From Misgurnus anguillicaudatus (Eukaryota; Chordata; Actinopteri; Cypriniformes; Cobitidae), in NCBI RefSeq assembly GCF_027580225.2, contig NC_073358.2, forward strand, positions 30,282,501 through 30,346,500: 64,000 nt of DNA, written 5' to 3'. Each line of letters begins with the position of its first letter. The stretch's first letter is position 1. This document shows, in pieces, positions 1 to 12,434 of the stretch. The notes under the pieces are model-generated. The model searched no databases. It was not told where the DNA came from and saw nothing but the letters and a program-made list of their open reading frames with translations. A program made the position numbers and the translations under genes.

Positions 1-466
1 GCCATCCTGCCTGTCCCTAAAATGGCCGCCACCCTGCCTGTTCCCAAAATGGCCGCCATCCTGCCTGTCTCTGCACCTGCACCTGTCTCCAAGAAAACCA
101 CCACAATCCTGCCTGTCCCTAAAATGGCTGCCATCCCGCCTGTTCCCAAAATGGCCGCCATCCTACCTGTTTCCACACCTGTTTTCGAGAGAGCTACCAT
201 CATTCCTGCACCTGCATTTCAGAGAGCTATCATCACAACCACACCTGCACTAATGAGAGCTATTGTACACCCTACACCTGCCGTCAAGATGGCCACCCTG
301 CCTGAACCGACGACCACAGAGGTATGTTTCATTGACTCAATACTGCCTGAATTTGCAATAGCCCTGTGGTGCGTTTGGTCTGCCTTCTGCTCTGTTGTTC
401 CCGAGGTTCCTCAAGGCCCTGAATCTGAACCATCCGATTCATCTGTCCCGTCTATCTCATCTGATC

Positions 467-720
467 TGCCCGTCTCATCTGATCTGCCCGTCTCATCTGA
501 TCTGCCCGTCTCATCTGATCTGCCCGTCTCATCTGATCTGCCCGTCTCATCTGATCTGCCCGACTCATCTGATCTGCCCGACTCATCTGATCTGCCCGAC
601 TCATCTGATCTGCCCGACTCATCTGATCTGCCCGACTCATCTGATCTGCCCGACTCATCTGATCTGCCCGACCCATCTGATCTGCCCGACCCATCTGATC
701 TGCCCGACTCATCTGATTCA
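467..720 (+). repeat. 18-bp coding minisatellite, ~14 units
   Basis: Head-to-tail copies of an 18-base unit (TCATCTGATCTGCCCGAC and its GTC variant). The unit is a multiple of three, so the frame stays open on this strand and on the complementary strand. The first five units encode SSDLPV, the next seven SSDLPD and the last two PSDLPD, so variants are clustered as expected from local unit duplication. Confidence 0.92.
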
Positions 721-1083
721 CCTGACCTGCCTGATTCACCTGATCCGCCCGACTCCTCTGATTCTTCTGATTCATCTAATTCATCTGATATGTCTGTCCT
801 GCCTGATTCACTTGTCCCATCTGATTCGTCTGTCTCACCTGATTCACATGATTCGTCTGGCTCACCTGGCTCACCTGTCTTATCTGACTCACCTGGCTCA
901 TCTGATTCACCTGGCTCATCTGATTCATCTGATTTGTCTGGTCCACCACCTGGGACTTCGCCACCCTGGGCTTTGGAAGCTTTTCCAAGTTTTTTTTGGG
1001 GGGGGGGTAGTACCCGGACACAGGAAGGAGGCAGAGGACGCTGAGGCGGAGACCGAAGTGGACTCTGATCCTTCCTCTCCTTG

Positions 1084-1640
1084 TGACCCAGGTCCAAGCC
1101 TGCCCCATGACCCAGGTCCAAGCCTGCCCCATGACCCAGGTCCAAGCCTGCCCCATGACCCAGGTCCAAGCCTGCCCCATGACCCAGGTCCAAGCCTGCC
1201 CCATGACCCAGGTCCAAGCCTGCCCCATGACCCAGGTCCTAGCCTGCCGCAGGACCAAGGGCCTCGCCTGCGACATGACCCACGTCCTGGCCTGCCCCAT
1301 GACCCAGGTCCTAGCCTGCCCCATGACCCAGGTCCTAGCCTGCCCCATGACCCAGGTCCTAGCCTGCCCCATGACCCAGGTCCTAGCCTGCCCCATGACC
1401 CAGGTCCTAGCCTGCCCCATGACCCAGGTCCTAGCCTGCCCCATGACCCAGGTCCTAGCCTGCCCCATGACCCAGGTCCTAGGCTGCCCGATTACGCAGG
1501 TGCTTGCATTCCCGATGAGACAGCTCCTAGCCTGCCCCATGACCCAGGTCCTAGCCTGCCCCATGACCCAGGTCCTAGCCTGCCCCATGACCCAGGTCCT
1601 AGCCTGCCCCATGGCCCAGGCCCGCATCTGCCCCATGTTC
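1084..1640 (+). repeat. 24-bp coding minisatellite, ~23 units
   Basis: Tandem 24-base units spelling roughly CATGACCCAGGTCC(A/T)AGCCTGCCC. There are two blocks: early units have GGTCCAAGCC and later ones GGTCCTAGCC, separated by a few diverged units at 1235-1290; a second diverged patch lies at 1485-1530. The frame is preserved and encodes the octapeptide PHDPGPSL. Confidence 0.92.
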
Positions 1641-1771
1641 CTGGACCATCCTGGCCTCATGACCCAGGACCTCTCCTGAACTGCCCTGCCTTCGCCAAGA
1701 GGTCCTGGCCCGCCCGCCCACCCTCTATTGGACTTTATTATGTGTATGTTGGGCTCCGGGAGTCGCCCTTT

Positions 1772-1784
1772 AGAGGGGGGGTTC
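1772..1784 (+). promoter_or_regulatory. Polypurine tract before 3' LTR
   Basis: AGAGGGGGGG followed by TTC immediately precedes the TGTAA start of the LTR. This is the expected place for the plus-strand primer of reverse transcription in LTR retrotransposons. Assignment is by position and composition. Confidence 0.75.
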
Positions 1785-2235
1785 TGTAATAGTTTTGTTA
1801 TGTGTTCTGGTTGTATTCTGTGCATTTTTGTATTTTGGACTTTTATTTTGATATCCTGTTCTGTTCTGGCTTTTATTTTGAAATACATCCTGCCATGTTT
1901 CACTTCACACTTCCTGTCTGTTTGTATAAAGCCACTTCCTGTACTCCAGTTCAATGCTGATTATTACATCGCCACATCCTGTCTGTTATCTGAATCTGTT
2001 ATCTGTATCTGTTAATCTGTTTTTGGTATCTGTATCTGTTCCTGTTTTGACCTGTGCCTTGTATTTGGATATTGCCTGTTTGCCGCCTGCCCTGATATAT
2101 TTTGCCTGTCTTTGGATTTACGATTTGGATTTACCTTTGGATTTGTTTGCTGGCCCTTATTGGGATTTTACAATAAAACACCTTTTGCATATGGATTCTC
2201 ATCTTCATCGCTTTCTTTAAAGCACACCCGTTACA
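1785..2235 (+). repeat. 3' LTR (TGTAA...TTACA)
   Basis: A 451-bp block with 5-bp inverted ends TGTAA/TTACA directly after a purine tract. GTATAAA at 1924-1930 is a plausible TATA box and AATAAA at 2172-2177 a poly(A) signal, in the order U3-R-U5 expected of an LTR. The 5' partner is outside the window. Confidence 0.8.
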
Positions 2236-2380
2236 ATTTCATAAATTATTATAAGACTGGCACCATCTCGCGGCCCCTAGTTTGAGAACCACTGCTTTTA
2301 TGTACTTGTTTGCATTGTACTAAAATGCGTTCATTTTTAATGGGCATGTACCGTATGCAGTTGAAACAGATAGCCTAGTG

Positions 2381-2547
2381 CAGGGGTAGGCAACATGGAG
2401 TTCTGATGTCCTGCAGAGTTTAGCTCCAGGTCTAATCAAAAGCCCCTGAAAAAGTCACCTGAAACTACAGGTAGCCAAGGTTTTATAAGGGTTGGAGCTA
2501 AAATTTGCAGGACATCGGCACTCCAGGACGGACATTGCATACCCCTG
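2381..2547. mobile_element. Short hAT-like MITE, 167 bp
   Basis: The ends are imperfect inverted repeats of about 45 bases, starting CAGGGGTAGGCAAC on the left and the complement of CAGGGGTATGCAATG on the right; both continue into a GATGTCCTGCA motif. CAGGGGT termini suit hAT non-autonomous elements. Flanks GCCTAGTG and GCCCGAGT are only loosely alike, so the 8-bp target duplication is decayed or absent. No coding capacity. Confidence 0.6.
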
Positions 2548-2679
2548 GCCCGAGTGCATCCCACATTTTTTAACATTAACATTTTAATATAACACTTTAG
2601 TTATTATGGCCTTTAGAAACGTTTTTTAGAGGAGATAGGGTAGTGCACAAAAGGCCCCTATGGCGCGGCCTAGGCTTTT

Positions 2680-3565
2680 TTCCATAATTACATATTTTTC
2701 CTTACATTACTTTTACTTTTATACTTTAAGTAGTTTTGAAACCAGTGCCCGGTTGCATGAAAGTCCTTAAGCTAAGAAATCCCTTAAATATATTGTTAAG
2801 GGTGCCATTTATTAAAAATGGGTTGCAAGAAAAACCCTTAAGTGAACCTTAAGGCTGTCAATAAGTATTTACCCTTAAATGCTAAAGTATTACCTTAAGT
2901 TCTGCTATGCGTTGCTACAAAGTCCTTAAGTCACATTTTCCCTTAAAAACTTAAGGGACTATAACAGGTCCCTTAACGCCAGACGCGATGGCTGATTTTA
3001 TGGTTATTTAAGAAAATGAAGTACCAACGCGCATTTCTAACGATCGAAATAATCCCTAGAGAAAAGGATGCGCATTTATTAGGAGAATAGCGGTTTGATC
3101 GTCCGTCAATCTAAACTGTTTCCAGTTTGAATTACTTTGAGGTTTTATACACGCGGCACTTTACAGTCTGTTATTTGCGATGTTTCATTGTACACAAATC
3201 CGCCGTCTGTTGAGCTGCGTGCGTTGATTTGTTACCGCTGTGAGATTTTGTAACCATAGCAACCGCGTCTCCGCTGCCGTGTTTTGGCAGAGACTGCTGT
3301 AAAATACTTAGTATAAACACTTAGGTAAGGGTGACAGTTAAGACCTTTGTTGCAACGCTCTTAAATAAATCCCTTACCTCAGGGATTTTTTCTCCCTCAG
3401 GGAAACCCTCACTTAAGGAGTTTCATGCAACCGGGCACAGTACTTTTTCACTTTTACTTGAGTAAAGGGCTTGAGTTGATACTTCAACTTCTACAAAAGT
3501 CTTTTTAAACCCTAGTATCTATACTTCTACTTGAGTAATGAATATGAATACTTTTGACACCACTG
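2680..3565. mobile_element. Old ACTTTTACTT-type repeat, interrupted
   Basis: Both sides of the element at 2746-3437 carry ACTTTTACTTTT-like sequence, and the right part continues through CTTGAGTAAAG and ACTTCTACTTGAGTAATG to CACCACTG. I read this as one fish repeat split by the inner insertion. Its own outer ends are not defined. Confidence 0.4.
2746..3437. mobile_element. Inverted-repeat DNA transposon, 692 bp, 3-bp TSD
   Basis: The ends TGCCCGGTTGCATGAAA and TTTCATGCAACCGGGCA are perfect 17-base inverted repeats, followed inward by AGTCCTTAAG and its near complement CTTAAGGAG. CAG occurs directly outside both ends (2743-2745 and 3438-3440), a 3-bp target duplication typical of PIF/Harbinger elements. 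The interior has no long ORF and contains further CCTTAAG motifs, so this is a non-autonomous copy. Confidence 0.75.
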
Positions 3566-3936
3566 TGTAACATACATTTAGAATTTTGTACCTATTTCAC
3601 CAAGAAATGACAGAATGTGACTTTAGGGCACATTTGTATGGAAAACTTCAACTCCCACAATGCACCACAATGCACAGCTCTGCAAGCCACTCCCATTAAT
3701 CGGAACACCGCTCAGATATGTTATTGTGTACATAAATGCCACGTTAATATAACAAAGAAAATAGAAACACTCACTTTATAGTCAGACATCCGTTTATCCC
3801 TGCAGGCTTTGACTGTCGCTTCCAATTTAGGATCCTAAAAGATGTATCCATGACTTCGCTATCCATATACGGTATGAAGTTTGGGTTGGAGCAAGCTTCA
3901 TTCAGTTTCTGATATATTTTTGAGAGTGCTTGGCCA

Positions 3937-6666
<2,730 letters not shown>

Positions 6667-7151
6667 CAACCTGATCTCACGAATTTCCGTGGCATAGTCA
6701 CGGAATTTTGTGCTAATTTTTCCGTGGCATTCTCACGGATTGGTTACTCAACTGTTTTGTCCTATTTTCTTACCATTTTTGCTTCGGTGTAGGGTTAGAT
6801 TTACATGAAATGACATCCCTACCCAAACCCAACTCTAACCCCAACGCCAGGCAACAACTGTTTAAAGTTTAGAAAATATAAAAGAATAAAAATTACTACT
6901 ATTTCAGAAAAAATAGTATAAACCAATATTTAAAGTGACATACTAACGCAAACACCAAATCTAACCCTAAACCGAAGCGGAAATGGTTTGAAAATTGGAA
7001 AGAGCAGTTGAGTAACCAATCCGTGAGAATGCCACGGAAAAAGACAGTCCGAAGCAGGGCCACGGAAAAATGCGGAGATCTGTCAGAATGCCACGGAAAA
7101 ATGAGCACAAAATTCCGTGACTATCCCACGGAACTTTGTGAGATCATGTTG
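6667..7151 (-). mobile_element. Variable-arm palindromic element, copy A
   Basis: A foldback element with ends CAACCTGATCTCAC and the complement of CAACATGATCTCAC. The arms are inverted copies made of a small hairpin unit, CCGTGGCATAGTCACGG, repeated several times; the right arm has about 60 extra bases of the same kind of unit. The middle holds a conserved core at 6804-6856 whose minus strand reads TTGGGGTTAGAGTTGGGTTT. Core orientation makes this copy minus. Flanking 7-mers TTATAAG and GAATTCT do not match, so no target duplication is visible here, unlike copies B, C and D. No coding capacity. Confidence 0.75.
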
Positions 7152-7850
7152 GAATTCTTGTAGATGTGCTTTTAGTGTACACAAAATCTGATCATATTAG
7201 AATGATATTGTAGTGTACTTTGTTGCATTACTGTAATATGACTTAAAAATAAATGTATTGTGGCATTTCAGCATGGTACTTTTGCCATCATATACTGAGA
7301 ACTGGAAGAATACTGCCATACAAATAATTTGTTCCCCCTGATTTTTCCACTATCAGATATTATGATCCATTTACTTGGCAGGCACAACGTCAGAAAATGA
7401 CTTGGATTTCCATCGGCACAGTCAGTCAGTTGGAGTTAGTGTCTTGAGAATTTGTCGAAAAGCTTCCGGTGAAGAAGGAATGTGGTGTTCCTTCCACTTG
7501 CCTTGCAAGGCAGCATGCCAATCTCGATAGAACGATGAAAGAGAAGTGGCAGGCGTCTTACAGTAGATTTAAGCCACGGGTGTGCATGTGCTGTGCGAGC
7601 GAGGTTATGTTGGGGCAGAAGTCAAATTTGTTTTTAGACACTCAGGCATGTGATTGGAAAAGGAAAAAAGAAGGAAGGAAAGCGAGCAAAGAGCAATTCA
7701 AAAGCAGAGTCCTTATGATTTCTCGAATCACTCTTGTGGTACTTTGATGTCACCTGCCTGTCGGTTTTTGTGGCGCCCTATGAACTCAAACAAACCTAAT
7801 GTCTAGGATACATGTTGGAGGCAAAGTGTGCATCTACAAACAACGCGCAT
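7152..7850. other. No feature recognised
   Basis: A 92-codon open frame at 7469-7747 has no recognisable domain, and nothing supports it as a gene. Confidence 0.4.
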
Positions 7851-9334
7851 CAGTGTTGTTTTTGGCAGCCCTTTTAGTTTTAGTCTTAGTCTTTTGGACA
7901 AAAATGCTTTTTAGTTTTAGTCACATTTGAGTCACTTATAAACTTGATGGTTTTAGTCAAGTTTTAGTCGATGAAAACACAAAAAGGTTTTAGTCAAGTT
8001 TAGGTCAATTTTAGTAAAAAAGGAGTCTTTAACGAATTAATTTACGTTAAAAAGTATTGGAAATGGGCTTAGGTTTGACAAGTAGATACATGTAAAACCT
8101 TAAGCTTACCATGAAATGTGTCACAAGCCGATTGTGTCACGACTGGTATAAACAAAAGAGAACCCAAACGCAGACACGACTGAAATAATAATAAACTGAA
8201 GGTTTATTAAACACAAAAACCCACGTGGGGGTAAAACAGGGAAATAAACACGGAACAGGAACAAAAGCACTGGAACATAGAAACAGCAATCAGAAACACG
8301 GAATACATGAAACTCTGACCTAGACAACTGTAGACAATGAACGCGCACACGACAGACAACCAAAGGGCATTATAAAGACACGACATCAATGGGGAACAGG
8401 TGAACATAATTAATTACGTAAGACACGAGTACATAAGGGAGTAGGGTGAAAGTGACAAGACACTGGGAAACACGTGTTACACATACATGATGTGAAAACA
8501 CACGTATTCCCACATAAACACAATGCTGCCATGATCTTGCTCTCTAACACAGACCTGAACCTATACTAAGGTCTGGCAAGATCATGACAGCCACAAGACA
8601 CCGGGAACATGTGGAAACCACACACACCATGTGATTCCACATGTCCCCACACAGAACATAATACTATCACGGTCCTGCCAGATGCACTCAGACCTACATC
8701 TAACACAGATGTCTGACAGGACCGTGACAGATTGTCCAGTAAAATTTTATGTATATGATATGTTAACAGTGTGACTTGTTAGTTACCTTTAAAAAAAATA
8801 TTAGCGTGATTCACGTGCCGCTTGAGGTTGGTGGTATTCTTCCCACCTACTTTGTGGCCACATTTAGCGTCATCTCCCAATATGCATTCCATTTTCTTTC
8901 TGATGGATTATACCGAAAGTATGTCCATAAATCATCTTGTTGTTTCCGTTTATTGGCGTCGCCGCCATGGTCCTTCGAACTCTCCACAGCCGCAGGTGTG
9001 TTGTTATGTGGAATCTGGTGCACGTGCGCGGCATGGCTGCAGCCGGGTGGTGGGCATACCCAAAACAAGGATAGGAAGTGACAGCATTGCTGATACTTTT
9101 TAGCTTAAAACAGACAGATTTTCACGCAAAATAGGCCGAAATGACATGCGTTGTGAACGTCAGACAATCATTTTCGTTCCGTCTCGTCTCGTCAACGAAA
9201 ACTCGAAAGCGTCTCGTCATGTTTAAGTCACTTTAGAGCCATTTTTAGCTAGTCATCGTCACGTTGTCGTCTTAAAAAACGGTGCGTCAATGAAGTAATT
9301 TCGTTTAGCGTCATCGTTGATGAAAACAACACTG
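7851..9334. mobile_element. hAT-like element split by a solo LTR
   Basis: The ends CAGTGTTGTTTT and AAAACAACACTG are inverted repeats; flanking 8-mers ACGCGCAT and GCGCTCAT agree at six of eight positions, suiting an old hAT target duplication. The left part repeats TTTTAGTC motifs and the right part has the complementary CGTCTCGTC/GATGAAAAC style. No transposase is visible, so the copy is non-autonomous or decayed. The solo LTR at 8135-8729 sits inside it and is younger. Confidence 0.6.
8135..8729 (-). repeat. Solo LTR, 595 bp, with 5-bp TSD
   Basis: Begins TGTCACGACTGG and ends CCGTGACA; GATTG lies directly outside both ends (8130-8134, 8730-8734), a perfect target duplication. There is no internal region, so it is what remains after recombination between two LTRs. 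A TTTATT at 8202-8207 reads as AATAAA on the minus strand, giving the orientation. The U3 side (right) carries two successive ~125-bp units, each ending in a hairpin: GGCAAGATCATGACAG pairs with a CATGATCTTGC upstream, and GACAGGACCGTGACA pairs with CACGGTCCTGCC. The same kind of hairpin begins the LTR at 38830. Open frames across it are incidental. Confidence 0.88.
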
Positions 9335-10449
9335 GCGCTCATACCCACCAAAAATAAAACTGATCAGATTTACGTGATTTAGAGAAGTCATCCCACCGAG
9401 GTAAAAAAAAAAATACGGAAATCCATATTTATACGGAAAAATCCCTGACACTCATTCCTTTACAAATGCAATACATGTTGCTGTTTACTTCACACCAGCT
9501 CAGAAACAATTGCTAACCTGCAGAGCCAGCGTTCCACAAACAGGCTCAGAGAAGCATGAAATCCATACCTTGTAAACATGCTCACAAACAGTCAGCGAGT
9601 GACAGAGAAAGACACAAATTAAGCAAAATTAGGTAAATCACTGCACATAATCCCCAAGCACAATATAAAACCCCCTGCTGTTCCACAACAAATCCCTGAA
9701 TTTAATCAGCTGTCACAGTGAATAGAACCTGTATATTGCTTTCTTTACCTGGTGCTTTATGCCACGGTCATGTCCCACAGTGAAGACAGGTTAAAATAAT
9801 ACTGGAAGCTGCCTGAACGATGAGGCAGTCACAAAAATGACACCTTTAATTTGCAAAATCGGCTTAATGGTGAAAAACACTGCACATTATGCCTAATGCC
9901 CCATCTCCCCATGCGACTGCGTATCCACATGCTCCGATGGCTTTCCGACAGTCCAGCCACATGAAGGGTTATGTTTGTGTGAGCCAATGAAAATATATGC
10001 GTGGATAAGTTTACACATGGTTGACACTGATTATAAGGTACAAAAGAATAACAAACCACACTCGCAATGTGTGCATGCAAGCACCTGCCATGCATCTGGC
10101 TGACGCCTTCATTTGCTGTACTGTAGCTTTGCTAAAATGTGAGAGCCCAATGCCTTCAATGGATTCTACATGCTTCACTGAGCTGCGTGTGCATGAGCAC
10201 TGTGAATGATTTGACACTCAACAAAACGGTAGCATGGCCGTTTCTCAAAGATGAGGCTGTTTAATTCTGACATGAGCTGCTGACACTCCTGAGCTTTAGT
10301 GACATAATACGTCACGGCTGCGGGGATAAGCTGTAGCAATACTATTGATTATATTTATTGACTTATTTGAGTGCACTTGGAAAATGTTAAAATAACACAA
10401 GAGGATCGTTATTTAATGCAGATTAGTGAACAGCGTTGCATATATAGTA
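9335..10449. other. No feature recognised
   Basis: Unassigned AT-rich sequence. Short open frames near 9829-10217 on both strands have no recognisable content. Confidence 0.4.
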
Positions 10450-10472
10450 GTTCCCTTTCAGTCGGTCACTAC

Positions 10473-10655
10473 GACGTCACGTCGTGACCGACGAATTGGG
10501 AACCGCTTCGCGGGTGACCTATCTACTTCGAGAACTATCAAAAACGCCAATGAACTTGGCATGCAGGTATTTGCATAATGCCGGCGCCGCCCCGCCAGGT
10601 GCGTATATAAGGCACAGGTGCATAATACCAAATCAGCTTTATTGCTTCGAAGCCG
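10473..10655 (+). repeat. DIRS left inverted terminal repeat
   Basis: The bases from GACGTCACGTCGTGACC through CCAAATCAGCT and a partly matching tail recur in inverted order at 16555-16743. The repeat contains GCGTATATAAGG at about 10600-10611, a likely TATA-type promoter for the element. The outermost 23 bases on the left (from GTTCCCTTTCAG) are not present at the right end; the two outer ends are reunited only in the internal complementary region. Confidence 0.88.
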
Positions 10656-10970
10656 GCAGACATCTGCTCACGAGAAGCTATTCTAACTGATCTTCGTAGA
10701 TCCTGTTCTGGGAAGAAAAGTCTCAGCTTGCTGAAGTTGGTTGGGCAAAGACACCTCAGCGGAGGCTCGCAGTGTTTTTTTCCACCCTTTCTCTCTCTCT
10801 CTGTCTCTTAATTTAGGACTTGAGTTCGAGTGAGTGCGTTTGCCTCTCCCTGTGTGTTTCACCAGCTCGCACAAAAGAGTGATTTCCCTAAAAGAGCAGC
10901 ACGTTTGAGCTTTGTGTCTTTTTAAAGACAGCCACTCATTCGTGTCACGGTCGGGGTCGTCTTTTTAAAG

Positions 10971-12418
10971 ATGGATTTCCGTCCGTGCTCCGTTTCTGGA
11001 TGCGGTGTGTTTATCGCCCCCCAGGATGGCCACAAGCGTTGTCTCTCGTGTCTGGGGCTCCAGCACGCAGAGGCAGCGTTGCGTGATAGTTCATGCCCCA
11101 TCTGTGAGGGCATGACTATAGCGGATTTGCGGAGACGGGTGTCGTTCCTCCGGCAACGGCCCCCGCCTTCCCAGTCTGGTGCTGCTAAGGGCGCAGCTAC
11201 CAGATTGGCGAAGGATGACCTCCGTATAACGGTGCTGGGTCGGTCTGCTGGTTCGTCCAGTAGCTCCCAGCGCCCTGATCCGTTGCCAGCGGAGGTCCCG
11301 ATGGAGACGAGCGGCCCGTGTTCTACGGTGTCCTCGCGCTCTGTCGAGCCTCCACCTGACGCGATATCCACCGTAACGTCGGAGGGGGGGTTGTCAGCCT
11401 CAGACGTCGATCCGGATCCGCTCCCGCCTTCGGGCCAGGTTGCGGCTTCTGCGTTCGACCCTGAGATGGCAGCCATGCTCGCTCGGGCGGCGGAGGCGGT
11501 CGGCTTGGAGTGGACTAAACCTCCCCCACCTGAACCGTCCCGCCTCGATGATTGGTTCTTCGGGGTGCCAGGGCTTCTCAGTCCTCGCCCCCGGTGCCTT
11601 TCTTCCCCGAGGTGCATGAAGAGCTGACGCGGTCGTGGAAAACCCCGTTTTCCGCCCGGAACCGGCCGTATCAGCCTTCACCTCTCACCTCTCTCGAGGG
11701 TGGAGATGCCAAGGGGTACACTGGTATCCCGTCAGTGGAGCGCCCGGTCACGATGCAGTTGTGTCCGGCCGGTGTCGCTTCCTCCTGGCGGGACCAGCCT
11801 ACTCTCCCCTCACGGGCCTGTAAGCAGTCTTCGGCGCTGTCCGGTGCTGCTTACAAGGCTTGTGGGGAGGCAGCCTCTGCCCTGCATGCCATGGCATTGC
11901 TGCAGGTCCATCAGGCTAAGGCTCTGAGGGATCTGCACGCGGGAGGTCACGACTCGGCGGAGTTTTTCGAACTCCGTGCGGCTACTGATCTGGCGCTTCG
12001 TGCGACCAAGGTCACCGCACGCGCCGTCGGGCGTGCGATGTCTACCCTGGTAGTCCAGGAACGCCATCTCTGGCTGTGTCTGGCGGACATGAAGGACGCT
12101 GATAAAACCCGGCTCCTGAATGCTCCGGTTTCCCAGACCGGCCTGTTCGGCGAGACGGTCGAGGAGTTTGCCCAGCAATTCTCCGCGGCCAAGAAGCAGA
12201 CTGAGGCCATCGCTCAGATCATGCCACGTCGGAAGCGTCCTGCGCCTGCCCCATCCACGTCGGCGCCTCAGCCTGCTCCTCGCCGAGGGCGTCCTGCGGC
12301 GGCCGCCTCCGTTCCTCCCCGGGGCTCTTCTAAGAAGCGAGGAACCGGTCGTCAGCAGCCCGCCCCGCCCGCTCAGCCCGCTGCAAAGGGTGGTAAAAGA
12401 AGATCAAAGCGGCCCTGA
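10971..12418 (+). pseudogene. DIRS ORF1 (gag-like), one frameshift
   Basis: Two overlapping frames form one gag-like protein. The first (10971-11627) has a Cys/His-rich N-terminus with HKRCLSC, then QHA, then CPIC, which looks like a zinc-binding module, followed by Ser/Pro-rich sequence. The second (open 11552-12418) continues with VPFFPEVHEELTRSW, an alanine-rich helical part, and a basic tail rich in Arg, Lys and Pro ending near KGGKRRSKRP, suited to nucleic-acid binding. The change of frame falls near 11555-11575, around a GGGG; downstream codons are shifted by one base relative to upstream, equal to loss of one nucleotide. No slippery heptamer is apparent, so I read it as a mutation. DIRS ORF1 proteins are presumed to package element RNA. 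Confidence 0.8.
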
Positions 12419-12434
12419 GACGGGCGACCTAGAG

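Larger units (their letters stand above)
22..1789 (+). pseudogene. Repeat-rich retrotransposon ORF split by a frameshift
   Basis: Two plus-strand frames carry one apparent polypeptide. The first (22-1044) begins with repeats of the type PVPKMAA, then about 14 copies of a hexapeptide SSDLPV/SSDLPD, then a Ser/Asp/Pro-rich stretch. The second (open 395-1789) takes over after a run of eight T and ten G at 990-1007, where both frames read Phe/Gly, and continues through an acidic linker into about 23 copies of the octapeptide PHDPGPSL. A length change in the homopolymer is the simplest reason for the break. The second frame ends at a TAA formed by the first bases of the LTR. No enzymatic domain is recognised; low-complexity Pro/Ser/Asp composition suggests a disordered, possibly gag-like or accessory protein. 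Function unknown. Confidence 0.5.
1..2235 (+). mobile_element. LTR retrotransposon, 3' part (5' part outside window)
   Basis: The segment reads as the end of an LTR retrotransposon: a repetitive proline/serine-rich open frame, then a purine run, then a 451-bp block beginning TGTAA and ending TTACA with a poly(A) signal inside. No protease, reverse transcriptase or integrase is visible, so either they lie upstream of the window or this is a non-autonomous derivative like the two short LTR elements at 25.4 and 37.9 kb. The hairpin-like CTCCGGGAG just before the purine run resembles the GCCAGGAGGC found at the same place in the 37.9 kb element. The 5' LTR and target duplication cannot be checked because the window begins inside the element. 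Confidence 0.8.

Noticed and set aside
776..1954. Long minus-strand open frame (392 codons) over the minisatellites
   Set aside because: It is kept open only because the repeat units are multiples of three; the plus strand has the LTR, purine tract and poly(A) signal in order, so the minus frame is a shadow.
8776..9103. Overlapping ORFs as a small host gene
   Set aside because: They lie inside an hAT-like repeat, have no recognisable domain and conflict on both strands.
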